From Collinsella sp. AM33-4BH (GTDB lineage Bacteria > Actinomycetota > Coriobacteriia > Coriobacteriales > Coriobacteriaceae): a DNA stretch of 64,000 nt. This document shows, in pieces, positions 49,713 to 57,545 of the stretch; within the stretch, counting starts at the first letter, position 1; every line of letters begins with the position of its first letter. A program made the position numbers and the translations under genes. The stretch lies in assembly GCF_003469205.1 (NCBI RefSeq), contig NZ_QSIN01000006.1:65964-129963 (forward strand), in the 5' to 3' direction. A model generated the notes under the pieces. It had not been told where the DNA came from. It saw only the letters and a program-made list of their open reading frames with translations, and searched no databases.

Positions 49713-50900
49713 ATGGCCGAGCTCCAAGAACTCCGTCGCTACCGCCGCGACTTGCACAGGATCCCGGAGCTCGACTTCGATCTTCCGCAGACGATCGCCT
49801 ATATCGAGGGCGTGTTGGCACCGCTCACCTGCGAGGTGACCCATCCGTGCCCCGGCTGCGTCTGCGCTTTCTTCGACGCTGGCGTTGGCGCCGCGCATGC
49901 CACGGCGATTCGCGCCGATATGGATGCGCTGCCCATTGCCGAGGCAACGGGGGCAGCGTTCGCTTCGACCCATCCCGGCAAGATGCATGCTTGCGGGCAC
50001 GATGGACACATGGCCATGGCGCTTTCGGCGGCAACCTTTGTCGACCGTACGATCCGTGAGCAGCCGGGCGCCATTAAGCGCAATGTGCTCTTTGTGTTTC
50101 AGCCGGCCGAGGAGACGACTGGTGGTGCCAAGACGGTGTGCGAGAGCGGCGTGTTCGAGCGCTACGGGGTGGATCGCATCTTCGGCTTCCACGTGTGGCC
50201 CGATCTGCCCGCCGGCACGTTGGCGAGCTGCTCCGGTCCGTTGCTGGCGCGTTCGAGTGAGACACACATTCATATCCATGGCACGAGCATCCATATCGCT
50301 AAGACCTATGGCGTTCCGGTCGAGGAGTCGCACGATGCGGCGCTGGCGGCTGCCAAGTTCTTGGTTTCCGAGCGCGAGCTCATGGACGAGTTGGGTGTCG
50401 ACGAGCCCTGCATTGGTAAGTTCGGCCTGCTGCAGGCCGGCACCGTCTGCAATGCGGTGGCGGGGGAGGCCCATGTTGCCGGCAGCCTACGTGTGTTTAC
50501 GGACGACATGTTCGACCGCGCGCGCGAGGGCGTGCGCCGCGTGCTGGACGATGCCTGCGTCGCAACGGGCTGCACATATGACCTCGATTTTGCCGAGGGC
50601 TATCCGCCGGTCGATAACGACCCCGTGCTGTTCGCCCACATTGCGCCTGTCTTGTCCGAGCTGCAACTCGTGGATGAGCCTTTGCTGATTGCCGAGGACT
50701 TCGCTTTCTATCAGCGCCATCTGCCAGGTGTGTTCTTCCTCCTGGGTACGGGCGTGCCGGAGGGACAAGATAATCCGATCGATTCGGATGGCTGTCCCGC
50801 CTATGCCACGAGCGCCCTTCACACTGATACCATGCTCTTTGACGAGGAAATCCTACTCAAAGGCCTCGATGTCTACAAACGATTGCTTGGCTTGGAGTGA
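49713..50900 (+). CDS. M20 family amidohydrolase, possible N-acetyl-diaminopimelate deacetylase
   Basis: 395 residues; ATG 49713 with GAAAGGAAC upstream. M20D metallopeptidase: RRDLHRIPELDFDLPQT, AIRADMDALPIAEATG (metal Asp), KMHACGHDGHMAMAL (metal His residues), FVFQPAEETTGGA (catalytic Glu pair) and FGFHVWPDLPAGTLAS; a C-terminal IAEDFAFYQRHLPGVFFLLG. This subgroup includes N-acetyl-LL-DAP deacetylase (DapL/YkuR), IAA-amino acid hydrolases and HipO. It is divergent from the dap operon that contains dapH, so the deacetylase role is attractive; in B. subtilis the two genes are adjacent. Confidence 0.8.
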   Translation: MAELQELRRYRRDLHRIPELDFDLPQTIAYIEGVLAPLTCEVTHPCPGCVCAFFDAGVGAAHATAIRADMDALPIAEATGAAFASTHPGKMHACGHDGHMAMALSAATFVDRTIREQPGAIKRNVLFVFQPAEETTGGAKTVCESGVFERYGVDRIFGFHVWPDLPAGTLASCSGPLLARSSETHIHIHGTSIHIAKTYGVPVEESHDAALAAAKFLVSERELMDELGVDEPCIGKFGLLQAGTVCNAVAGEAHVAGSLRVFTDDMFDRAREGVRRVLDDACVATGCTYDLDFAEGYPPVDNDPVLFAHIAPVLSELQLVDEPLLIAEDFAFYQRHLPGVFFLLGTGVPEGQDNPIDSDGCPAYATSALHTDTMLFDEEILLKGLDVYKRLLGLE

Positions 50901-50902
50901 CG

Positions 50903-51226
50903 ATGGAACGACGCCGACAGTCTGCCGTATATAGTCCGGGTGGATGCGGATGCGGTTTGCTGCTGCTTCCGGTCATCGCTGTGAGCATTGGCGTGATGTT
51001 TGTGTTTGCTGGGCTGGCTGCGGCGGCACTCGTACTGTTTATCACCGCCATCGGCGTGACGGTCTGGCTGTGCCGTTCTCGCGAGCAGCGCCGCGCCGAC
51101 GGTAAGACCAATGTCGGCTGGGTCGTCTTCCTGATCATTGCGTACCTATTGAGCATCAGCTACCTGGTGTTCTTTGTCCTAATGATGATCAGTGCCTTTA
51201 CCGGGAAATCCGTCACGGTGGGTTGA
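50903..51226 (+). CDS. Small membrane protein with three hydrophobic segments, unknown
   Basis: 107 residues; ATG 50903, 2 nt after the M20 stop with TTGGAG overlapping the M20 gene end, so translationally linked. A Cys/Gly motif (GGCGCGLLLLP) precedes two closely spaced helices (about residues 18-55). A basic loop (CRSREQRRADGK) and a third helix (VGWVVFLIIAYLLSISYLVF) follow. No family recognised. Confidence 0.55.
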   Translation: MERRRQSAVYSPGGCGCGLLLLPVIAVSIGVMFVFAGLAAAALVLFITAIGVTVWLCRSREQRRADGKTNVGWVVFLIIAYLLSISYLVFFVLMMISAFTGKSVTVG

Positions 51227-51390
51227 TGCGCTGCCAGCAGACGGTCACGCAAAGTGCGTTTGCTCGGCGTCTGGATAGCTGCATTGGCCGTTTACCGCAA
51301 CCTTAGCCCTCAGCTAATGAATTCAAGTTCAATCCTTTCTACGATGTGCTGTGTGCCGGCACGGTAGCCGGATCGTAGGAAGGATGAATA

Positions 51391-51834
51391 ATGGCAAAAG
51401 AGGGAAAGAAGCCGATCGGCAAGATTGTCCTAGGCGTCATCGTGGTGCTGGTTATCGTCGGTGCCGTGGGCTCCATGGGTGGCAATTCAACCGATTCGTC
51501 TGCGAGCGATTCGGCAAAACCTGCCGAGGCGACACAGCAGGCTGAGGAGCAAAAAGAATCGCAAGAACCGTATACCATTGCTGACGAGGCTGAAGACACC
51601 TCCAGTCAGTTTGCCTATAAGATCACGGGCACGCTTACCAATAACACGGACAAGGAAAAGAGCTACATTCAGATTGAGTATGTTCTGTATGATGCCGATG
51701 GCAACCAGGTTGGAACGGCTCTTGCAAACACCAATCATCTGAAGGCGGGCGGCTCCTGGAAGTTCGAGGCGCTGGGTACGGTGTCTCCCGACCAGGTTGC
51801 TAGCTGGGAGCGTTCGGACGTAAGCGGTTTCTAG
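51391..51834 (+). CDS. FxLYD domain membrane-anchored protein
   Basis: 147 residues; ATG 51391 with AGGAAGGA upstream. A Lys-rich start and one membrane anchor (IGKIVLGVIVVLVIVGAVGS) are followed by a Ser/Ala/Glu linker. The FxLYD domain (residues ~70-147) is recognised from ITGTLTNNTDKEKSYIQIEY and VLYDADGNQVGTALAN. These domains are beta-sandwiches of unknown ligand on Gram-positive cell surfaces. It precedes the HTH/kinase pair. Confidence 0.7.
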   Translation: MAKEGKKPIGKIVLGVIVVLVIVGAVGSMGGNSTDSSASDSAKPAEATQQAEEQKESQEPYTIADEAEDTSSQFAYKITGTLTNNTDKEKSYIQIEYVLYDADGNQVGTALANTNHLKAGGSWKFEALGTVSPDQVASWERSDVSGF

Positions 51835-51866
51835 CATGTTGCATGCACTGGGGGAGGTGAAGTCGT

Positions 51867-52289
51867 ATGCCCGATAAAAAGCTGACCGAGGAGCTGCTCA
51901 ATGAGCTTCTCGATGCGCCGAACATCGATGGCTATATCAGGGAGCACGACTTTGCTGCCCCGTCGCTTTCGGACTACCTGAAGCAGCTGCTGCAGGAAAA
52001 GGGCTTGGAGCGCTCGCGCGTGGTTCGTATGGCCGATCTCAATGAGACCTTTGGCTATCAGATCTTTACCGGTGCGCGTCACCCGAGTCGCAATAAGGTG
52101 CTGCAGATTGCCTTTGCGATGGCGCTGACGCTCAAAGAGGCCAACCGTGCACTGACGGCTGCCGGGGTAAGCGTCCTCAACTGCAAGGATCGCCGTGATG
52201 CGATTATCATCTTTTGCATCGATCGCGGGTGCAGCCTCCAAAAGGTCAACGAGGAGCTGTATCGCTTTGGCGAGGAGACGGTGAGTTAG
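51867..52289 (+). CDS. HTH protein encoded next to a Ser/Thr kinase
   Basis: 140 residues; ATG 51867 with GGGGGAGG upstream. LSDYLKQLLQEKGLERSRVV and ETFGYQIFTGARHPSRNKVLQ (split) resemble a lambda-repressor-like helix-turn-helix in which the recognition region is altered. The remainder is helical and ends with CSLQKVNEELYRFGEE. Proteins of this shape are often encoded beside membrane Ser/Thr kinases in Clostridia and Coriobacteriia, suggesting a kinase substrate or effector. Function inferred only from context. Confidence 0.65.
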   Translation: MPDKKLTEELLNELLDAPNIDGYIREHDFAAPSLSDYLKQLLQEKGLERSRVVRMADLNETFGYQIFTGARHPSRNKVLQIAFAMALTLKEANRALTAAGVSVLNCKDRRDAIIIFCIDRGCSLQKVNEELYRFGEETVS

Positions 52290-52387
52290 CGGCTGATATC
52301 TGAGCCGGCGGAGCTGCCGAACAACGATGCAAACGAACGGGGCGCGGATGCCATGGGGTGTCTGCGCCCTGCGCTATGATGGAGGCT

Positions 52388-53767
52388 ATGGATACTCAGA
52401 CCACAACATATTCCGATGACGAGCTGACCGCAGCGCTTGCCGAACATCTGGCGTCGCTCGATCGCGACGACAGCTATCGCGTGGAGCGTGTACTTAAGCG
52501 CTCGTCCGTTGAAACAACCGAGCTCGTGTACTTTGAAGGAACCGGCGGTGGTTCGCTCGGCCCCTTTGTCCGTAAACGCATCGATGCTTCGGCTCAAATC
52601 GGCGGGGCATACGAGCGTCTGTTTGCCGCCCAGCGGGCAGGCAGGCGTTTTGAGCACCTGCCCAGAATCGTCGATTGTCGTCGTGTGGGCGACGAGCTCA
52701 ACGTGGTTATGGAATACATCGAAGGGGAGACGCTCGGGGTGCTGGTGGACCGTCTGGGAGCCACCCCCGATTATGCGCGTGAATTGTATCCTGCCCTATG
52801 CGATGCCGTGGGCGAGCTCCACGCCGGTTTTGCAATGGCGGGGGAGACGTCGGCGCCGGTGATCCATCGCGACCTCAAGCCGTCGAATGTCATCGTGACG
52901 GGTGCGAACTGTACGCTCGATGAGGGCCTGACGTTTTCGTCGCTGGTGATTATCGACTTGGGGATCGCGCGCGTGTGGCGCGATGGCGCCGATGCAGACA
53001 CCGTTAAGTTCGGCACGCGACCCTATGCGCCACCCGAGCAGTATGGGTTTGGGCAGACGAGTGTACGCAGCGACGTCTACGCACTTGGCGCCCTGTTGTT
53101 CTTCTGCTTGACGGGAGTCGACCCTAAACCAGGGCTCGACATGCACGAGCAATGCGAGGCGCGTGGCATTCCCACTCCACTTGCCGATGCCGTCTGCATG
53201 TCGATGGCGCTCGACCCGGCCAAGCGTTTTGCGAGTGCGGAAGCGTTGGGACGGGCGACGCGCTCGGCATACGATCTGAGCCGCCCCGTGCGGCCTCCTA
53301 CACCTGCGCCTGTCCGTACTCCGGCCTCGGAGACGGTGTTGACGCTCCAAGGGCTCCAGAACCCCGCAGGGCTTCCTAGGCCTGCCGCCTCCGCTGCATG
53401 CGGTCTGCTCTCTCGCGTTCCGGAGTCTCTGGGGCGCATTTGGAATACGCTTGTCTGCTTCTCGCTACTTGTGCTCTTTGCCGGAAGTCACTTTGCCGTC
53501 TTTCACCCCACGGGAGCAAACCAAGGCTACCCGACGTGGCTTCTCATAATCGAGTATTTTTTCTTTGTCGATGGCCTTATGGTGCTTATGCATTTTGCGC
53601 TGCTCGATAAGCGCCGTCTTCGTCGGCGATTCACACTGCTCGACAGCTATCGCGGCAAGAAACTCGCGAAACTTTGGCTCAAGGCATTGGGTATGCTGCT
53701 CCTATGCATGATCGTCATAGTCGCGGTTGCCAATGCGACCGGCGTCGTCGATACCTCCGCTACCTAA
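52388..53767 (+). CDS. Membrane Ser/Thr protein kinase
   Basis: 459 residues from ATG 52388; GGAGG lies only 2 nt before it, so ATG 52379 or 52376 could be used instead. Hanks-type kinase: VRKRID with the probable ATP Lys, VVMEYIEGETLGVLV (hinge), VIHRDLKPSNVIV (HRD at about 160-162), VIIDLGIARVWR with DLG in place of DFG, and FGTRPYAPPEQYGF. The C-terminal part has two hydrophobic segments (VCFSLLVLFAGSHFAVF and LIIEYFFFVDGLMVLMHFAL) and a third near the end, so the kinase domain is cytosolic and membrane tethered. No PASTA domains. It forms a module with the HTH protein upstream. Confidence 0.85.
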   Translation: MDTQTTTYSDDELTAALAEHLASLDRDDSYRVERVLKRSSVETTELVYFEGTGGGSLGPFVRKRIDASAQIGGAYERLFAAQRAGRRFEHLPRIVDCRRVGDELNVVMEYIEGETLGVLVDRLGATPDYARELYPALCDAVGELHAGFAMAGETSAPVIHRDLKPSNVIVTGANCTLDEGLTFSSLVIIDLGIARVWRDGADADTVKFGTRPYAPPEQYGFGQTSVRSDVYALGALLFFCLTGVDPKPGLDMHEQCEARGIPTPLADAVCMSMALDPAKRFASAEALGRATRSAYDLSRPVRPPTPAPVRTPASETVLTLQGLQNPAGLPRPAASAACGLLSRVPESLGRIWNTLVCFSLLVLFAGSHFAVFHPTGANQGYPTWLLIIEYFFFVDGLMVLMHFALLDKRRLRRRFTLLDSYRGKKLAKLWLKALGMLLLCMIVIVAVANATGVVDTSAT

Positions 53768-53770
53768 AAG

Positions 53771-53796
53771 AAAAGGGCCCCATTGGGGCCCTTTGC
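53771..53796. terminator. Bidirectional terminator between kinase and lysozyme-like genes
   Basis: AAAAGGGCCCC and GGGGCCCTTT pair around ATT; suited to both converging transcripts. Confidence 0.85.
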
Positions 53797-53804
53797 AGTT
53801 GCAC

Positions 53805-54938
53805 CTAGATGCGGTTCATCTGAGCGGCGACTTTGTTGTACCAGTCCTGCCACGTGGGCGGGCAGTACTTTTTGGCCGCTGCTGGGGTAAGGGTGGAGCC
53901 GTAGTTGGCGCCCAGATAGGCAACGTGAGCGGAGATGCCCTCGCTCCAGCTGCCAAAGCTGCGCCAACCGCCGCCACGGGCACTCCAGCCCCAGGCGTTG
54001 TAAGAATTGGCGCAATAAGCACCCTTGGTGCTCTCGATGCAGGCGATGGCGGGGGACCAACGGGGGTCGACACCGGTATTCCAAGCGGCGACGGCAAAGT
54101 TATAGCCCTGGCCTGCCATGGGGGAGCCGGCGAGATAATTGTCGATGCGGCTCGTCCACTCATTAATGAACGAATCGTAATCGGAGCTACCGGTATTGGC
54201 GTTGTTCACCGTGGTGCCGATGGTGGTGTTGGTGTTGGTGGCCTGGCTGCTGGAATTGCTGCCGCTTACGCCCTCGCCCGAGAGCTTCTCGGCGGCAGCG
54301 GCCTTATCGGCCTCAAGCTTGGCAAGCTCGGCGGCATTTTCCTGCTCGGCTTTTGCCTGTGCCTCGCTGCGGAGCTGCTGGGCCTGAGCCAACGCATTCT
54401 CGGCGTTTTTCTGCTCTGCCTCAAGCTGAGACTTGGCCTGCTGGAGCTCAGCCTTGTTCTGCTCGAGTTCGGTTTGCATGTTATTGAGCTGTTCGATCTC
54501 GTCGACGCTCGAGCTCGTGATCTGGTTGGTGTATTTGCAGGTCGTGATGAACTCACCCAGGCTCTGCGCGTTGACCAGGAAGCTCACGATGGGGTTGGTG
54601 CCCTTCTGATACTTGTACAGATCGCGCATGGCGGAGCTTGCCTTGGCCTGCTGCTCGGGAAGCTTAGCCTCGATTTCCTCGATGCTTGCCTCATTGGAGT
54701 CAATCTGCTTTTGCAGGTCATCGAGTTTGGTGCGGGCGTCGTTGTAGGCGCTCGTGGCGGCTTCGATCTTCTGCTGGGCTGCGGAAAGCTGGTCCTGCGT
54801 TGCCTGCGAGGCGGCATACGCCGCAACGGGGGAGAGCATCGGCGTGGCCGTCAGCGCAACGGCGAGTGCGGCGCTCGTGATGATACGAGCCGGCTTCGAC
54901 GCAATGAGCGCTGCGGCGCGATGATTCGAATGCTGCAT
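53805..54938 (-). CDS. Secreted coiled-coil protein with C-terminal lysozyme-like domain
   Basis: 377 residues from ATG 54938 (AGAGGG 5 nt upstream). Signal peptide with cleavage near VAAYAA-S. Residues ~40-225 form a long coiled coil (DQLSAAQQKIEAATSAYNDA; EELEQNKAELQ-type heptads) like the PcsB/CwlO N-terminal regulator that docks to FtsEX. A Ser/Thr/Asn linker follows, then a ~110-residue C-terminal domain (AWNTGVDPRWSPAIACIEST, NAWGWSARGGGWRSFGSW, NYGSTLTPAAAKKYCPPTW). This domain resembles lysozyme/glucosaminidase-like modules rather than CHAP or NlpC, with Glu in CIEST a possible catalytic acid. Probable peptidoglycan hydrolase for division. Confidence 0.8.
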   Translation of the reverse strand: MQHSNHRAAALIASKPARIITSAALAVALTATPMLSPVAAYAASQATQDQLSAAQQKIEAATSAYNDARTKLDDLQKQIDSNEASIEEIEAKLPEQQAKASSAMRDLYKYQKGTNPIVSFLVNAQSLGEFITTCKYTNQITSSSVDEIEQLNNMQTELEQNKAELQQAKSQLEAEQKNAENALAQAQQLRSEAQAKAEQENAAELAKLEADKAAAAEKLSGEGVSGSNSSSQATNTNTTIGTTVNNANTGSSDYDSFINEWTSRIDNYLAGSPMAGQGYNFAVAAWNTGVDPRWSPAIACIESTKGAYCANSYNAWGWSARGGGWRSFGSWSEGISAHVAYLGANYGSTLTPAAAKKYCPPTWQDWYNKVAAQMNRI

Positions 54939-55000
54939 CCAGTCCCTCTGCAATCAATCGTAGGTTATGGTTCGAACGGTATTCTACTACTGCTTTCGAC

Positions 55001-55108
55001 CTCAACTTGAACCTTAAAGGTTCCAAAGGGTCAAGTTGAACTTGAGGCTTTGGCTTTGACCTGCAGTTATGATGAATTGTTGAGAAACCATAGAGTTCAA
55101 CTTTAACG
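55001..55108 (+). promoter_or_regulatory. Cluster of AAGTTGAA-type dyads between divergent genes
   Basis: CTCAACTTGA (55001-55010), AACCTT-A-AAGGTT (55010-55022), TCAAGTT-G-AACTTGA (55031-55045) and GTTCAACTTTAACG (55095-55108) lie in the 394-nt gap between the lysozyme-like gene and the ATP-grasp gene. The repetition suggests binding of one regulator at several sites. The rest of 54939-55332 shows nothing I can name. Confidence 0.45.
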
Positions 55109-55332
55109 TTACGGGGGCCTGTTTGCGGACGGGCTTTCGGTCGTGAAAGCTATCTCAACAGGGGGTTTGCGGCTACAAGGCCCCATCGCGGTGAGTGCGG
55201 CTTTATGCTGGACGATCACGTCGATTGCCATAGATACGGTGGAGCTTTGGGCGCCGGCGGCTTGGCACGCTAGAATAAATCAGTTGCGCAAAGACCGCCC
55301 GTTGTGTGGGCAGTTCATGATAGGAAGTTTCC

Positions 55333-56589
55333 ATGGCATTGCAGTTTACAGAGCGCGAGTTCATTCCCGTGCTGCTCGGTGGCGACATCAACGCCTATTC
55401 GGTGGCGCGCGCCTTCTACGAGGAGTACCAGGTCAAGAGTCTGGTCTTTGGCAAGTATCAGACGGGTCCCGCGTACCGCAGCCAGATTATCGACTACACG
55501 CCCAACGTGGATATCGATACCATGCCCGTGATGCTCAGGACCGTCAACGGCATTGCCCAAGCGCATGCCGATAAGACGATTGTCCTTGTGGGCTGTGGCG
55601 ATAACTATGTTGCCCTCGTGGCTCAGGCCAAGGATGCCCATGAGTTGGCGGATAACATCGTCGCGCCTTACGCTCCCTATAGCATGCTTGAACAGTGTCA
55701 GAAGAAGGAGATCTTCTACGAGCTGTGCGAGAAGCATGGCGTGCCCTATCCGCATACCTTTACCTTCACCATGGCGATGCTGAACGCCCAAGGCGAGGCG
55801 CCTGCCGAAGTGCTCGACCAGATCGATTTTCCCTACCCGATGATTCTGAAGCCTTCTGACGGCATCATGTGGTGGCAGCACGAGTTCGAGGGCCAGAAAA
55901 AGGCCTATGAGATTGCCGACCGTGCCGAGCTGGAACAGGTCATTCGCGACTCGTATGCCAGCGGCTACACCGACGACCTGATCTTGCAGGATCGCGTGCC
56001 CGGCAATGACGAGTACATGCGCGTACTCACCAGTTATTCCGACCGCAACGGCAAGGTGCGCATGATGTGCCTGGGTCACGTGCTGCTCGAGGAGCATCAG
56101 CCTCACGGTGTCGGCAACCACGCCTGTATCATCACCGAGCCCAATGACGAGCTCATGGGCGGCGTGCGCAAGTTGCTCGAGGACCTTCACTTTGTGGGCT
56201 ATTCCAACTTTGACGTTAAGTACGACGAGCGCGACGGCTCGTTTAAGTTCTTCGATTTCAACACGCGCCAAGGTCGCAGCAACTACTACGTCACTAACAG
56301 CGGCTTTAACGTTGCCAAGTATGTGGTGGACGAGTATGTGTTCAACCGCCCGTTTGAGCCGGAGTTTGTGACGGCGCAGGACGAGGCGCTGTGGATGGTC
56401 GTTCCCATGGGCGTCGTCGACAAGTACGTCAAGGATCCCGAGCTGCGCGCTAAGGTGCATCGCCTGGACAAGGAAGGCAAGGGCGCCGACCCTTCGTTTA
56501 TGAAGGGCGACTTTGTCTTTAACCGCTGGCTGCGCATGTGGCACACCAAGCTGCGCCACTTTAAGCTGTTCAAGACGTATTACAAGTAG
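55333..56589 (+). CDS. ATP-grasp amino acid ligase, D-aspartate ligase-like
   Basis: 418 residues; ATG 55333 with GGAAG upstream. The start FIPVLLGGDINAYSVARAFYEEY closely follows the Enterococcus D-aspartate ligase (Asl) pattern. ATP-grasp elements: PYPMILKPSDGIMWW (ATP Lys), LILQDRVPGNDEYMRVLTSY, and the Mg-binding SNFDVKYDERDGSFKFFDFNTRQGRSN in pieces. Such ligases add beta-linked D-Asp to the epsilon-amino group of the stem-peptide lysine. The neighbouring racemase would supply D-Asp. Cytoplasmic. Confidence 0.8.
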   Translation: MALQFTEREFIPVLLGGDINAYSVARAFYEEYQVKSLVFGKYQTGPAYRSQIIDYTPNVDIDTMPVMLRTVNGIAQAHADKTIVLVGCGDNYVALVAQAKDAHELADNIVAPYAPYSMLEQCQKKEIFYELCEKHGVPYPHTFTFTMAMLNAQGEAPAEVLDQIDFPYPMILKPSDGIMWWQHEFEGQKKAYEIADRAELEQVIRDSYASGYTDDLILQDRVPGNDEYMRVLTSYSDRNGKVRMMCLGHVLLEEHQPHGVGNHACIITEPNDELMGGVRKLLEDLHFVGYSNFDVKYDERDGSFKFFDFNTRQGRSNYYVTNSGFNVAKYVVDEYVFNRPFEPEFVTAQDEALWMVVPMGVVDKYVKDPELRAKVHRLDKEGKGADPSFMKGDFVFNRWLRMWHTKLRHFKLFKTYYK

Positions 56590-56673
56590 ATGAGTGCGGC
56601 GCCCGTCCGGTTTACATCGGGCGGGCGCGGGTATGATACGCGCAATTGCGCAAGCGTCACCAAGGAGGCGGCG

Positions 56674-57420
56674 ATGGAAAAGCTGGGAGTTATCGGCGGC
56701 ATGGGCGCCGAGGCCACGTCGTATTACTACGACCAGGTGGTGCGCCATACGGCTGCTGCCTGCGATCAGGAACATATCGACATGGTGGTGCTCTCCAAGT
56801 CGACCATGCCCGACCGCACGCTTGCCATTAAGACCGGCGAGCATGCCAAGCTGCTGGCGACCATGAAAGAGTGTGCCCAGGCACTCGAGTCGCTGGGCTG
56901 TGCGCACATTGCCATTCCCTGCAACACGTCGCACTACTTCTACGACCAGATCCAGTCGTTTACGAAGGTGCCGATTATTCACATGCCGCGTGAGTCGGTG
57001 CGCTATGCCCTTGCGGGTGCGGTGATGGGGGAGTGCAAGTTCGACCCCAACCTGAGTATGCCGGCCGAGCCAGTGCACAAGATTGGCATTATGGGCACCG
57101 ACGGAACCGTGGGCGCGGGCGTCTACGGCTGCGAATGCGAGGCTGCGGGTGTTGAGGTTGTCTATCCCAGCGAGAAACGTCAGAACGATGTGATGTCGCT
57201 TATCTACGATGATGTGAAAGCCGGACGTGAGCCCGATATGGATAAGTTCGACCGCGTGATGTGGGAGTTCGCCCGTAGCGGCTGCGACCGTGTCATTCTG
57301 GCCTGCACCGAGCTATCGGTGCTGCAGAAGTATCGAGAGATGCCCGAGATCACCCTCGATGCCATGGATGTCCTGGTGCGCGAATCCATCATCCGCAGCG
57401 GCGTCCCCTACCGCCTCTAG
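56674..57420 (+). CDS. Aspartate/glutamate racemase family protein
   Basis: 248 residues from ATG 56674 (AAGGAGG upstream). Asp/Glu racemase fold: KLGVIGGMGAEATSYYYDQV, AIPCNTSHYFYDQIQSF with the first catalytic Cys, and VILACTELSVLQKY with the second. Both catalytic cysteines are present. The GMGAEAT motif is that of aspartate racemases. With the D-Asp ligase 84 nt upstream it forms a D-aspartate cross-bridge pair as in Enterococcus faecium. An amino acid racemase with broader specificity is the alternative. Confidence 0.85.
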   Translation: MEKLGVIGGMGAEATSYYYDQVVRHTAAACDQEHIDMVVLSKSTMPDRTLAIKTGEHAKLLATMKECAQALESLGCAHIAIPCNTSHYFYDQIQSFTKVPIIHMPRESVRYALAGAVMGECKFDPNLSMPAEPVHKIGIMGTDGTVGAGVYGCECEAAGVEVVYPSEKRQNDVMSLIYDDVKAGREPDMDKFDRVMWEFARSGCDRVILACTELSVLQKYREMPEITLDAMDVLVRESIIRSGVPYRL

Positions 57421-57432
57421 CTTCCGACCCGT

Positions 57433-57466
57433 CAAAAAGGGACAGGTTAATTTTGGTAGGTTTTAT
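57433..57466 (+). repeat. GGGACAGGTT-type repeat
   Basis: AAAAAGGGACAGGTTAATTT followed by TGGTAGGTTTTATC matches the arm of the repeat at 15773-15837 (minus-strand reading). The second arm is reduced. Confidence 0.6.
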
Positions 57467-57478
57467 CTGGTGAAACAA

Positions 57479-57519
57479 TAAAGGCCTCGGCTCGTTTGGT
57501 GCGAGCCGAGGCCTTTTGC
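57479..57519. terminator. Bidirectional terminator between racemase and EcfT genes
   Basis: AAAGGCCTCGGCTCG and CGAGCCGAGGCCTTT form a perfect 15-bp stem around TTTGGTG with T residues on one side and A residues on the other. Confidence 0.95.
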
Positions 57520-57545
57520 GTTGGGCGGTTGCTGTCGGTGGCGAA

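Noticed and set aside
51867..53767. Phage-defence or abortive-infection system based on the Ser/Thr kinase
   Set aside because: No nuclease, toxin or phage-defence partner is adjacent, and the kinase has an ordinary membrane-tethered layout.
55143..55574. Open frame of 143 codons upstream of the D-Asp ligase gene
   Set aside because: It runs into the ligase gene in another frame, has no ribosome binding site, and its translation is low-quality with no recognisable domain.
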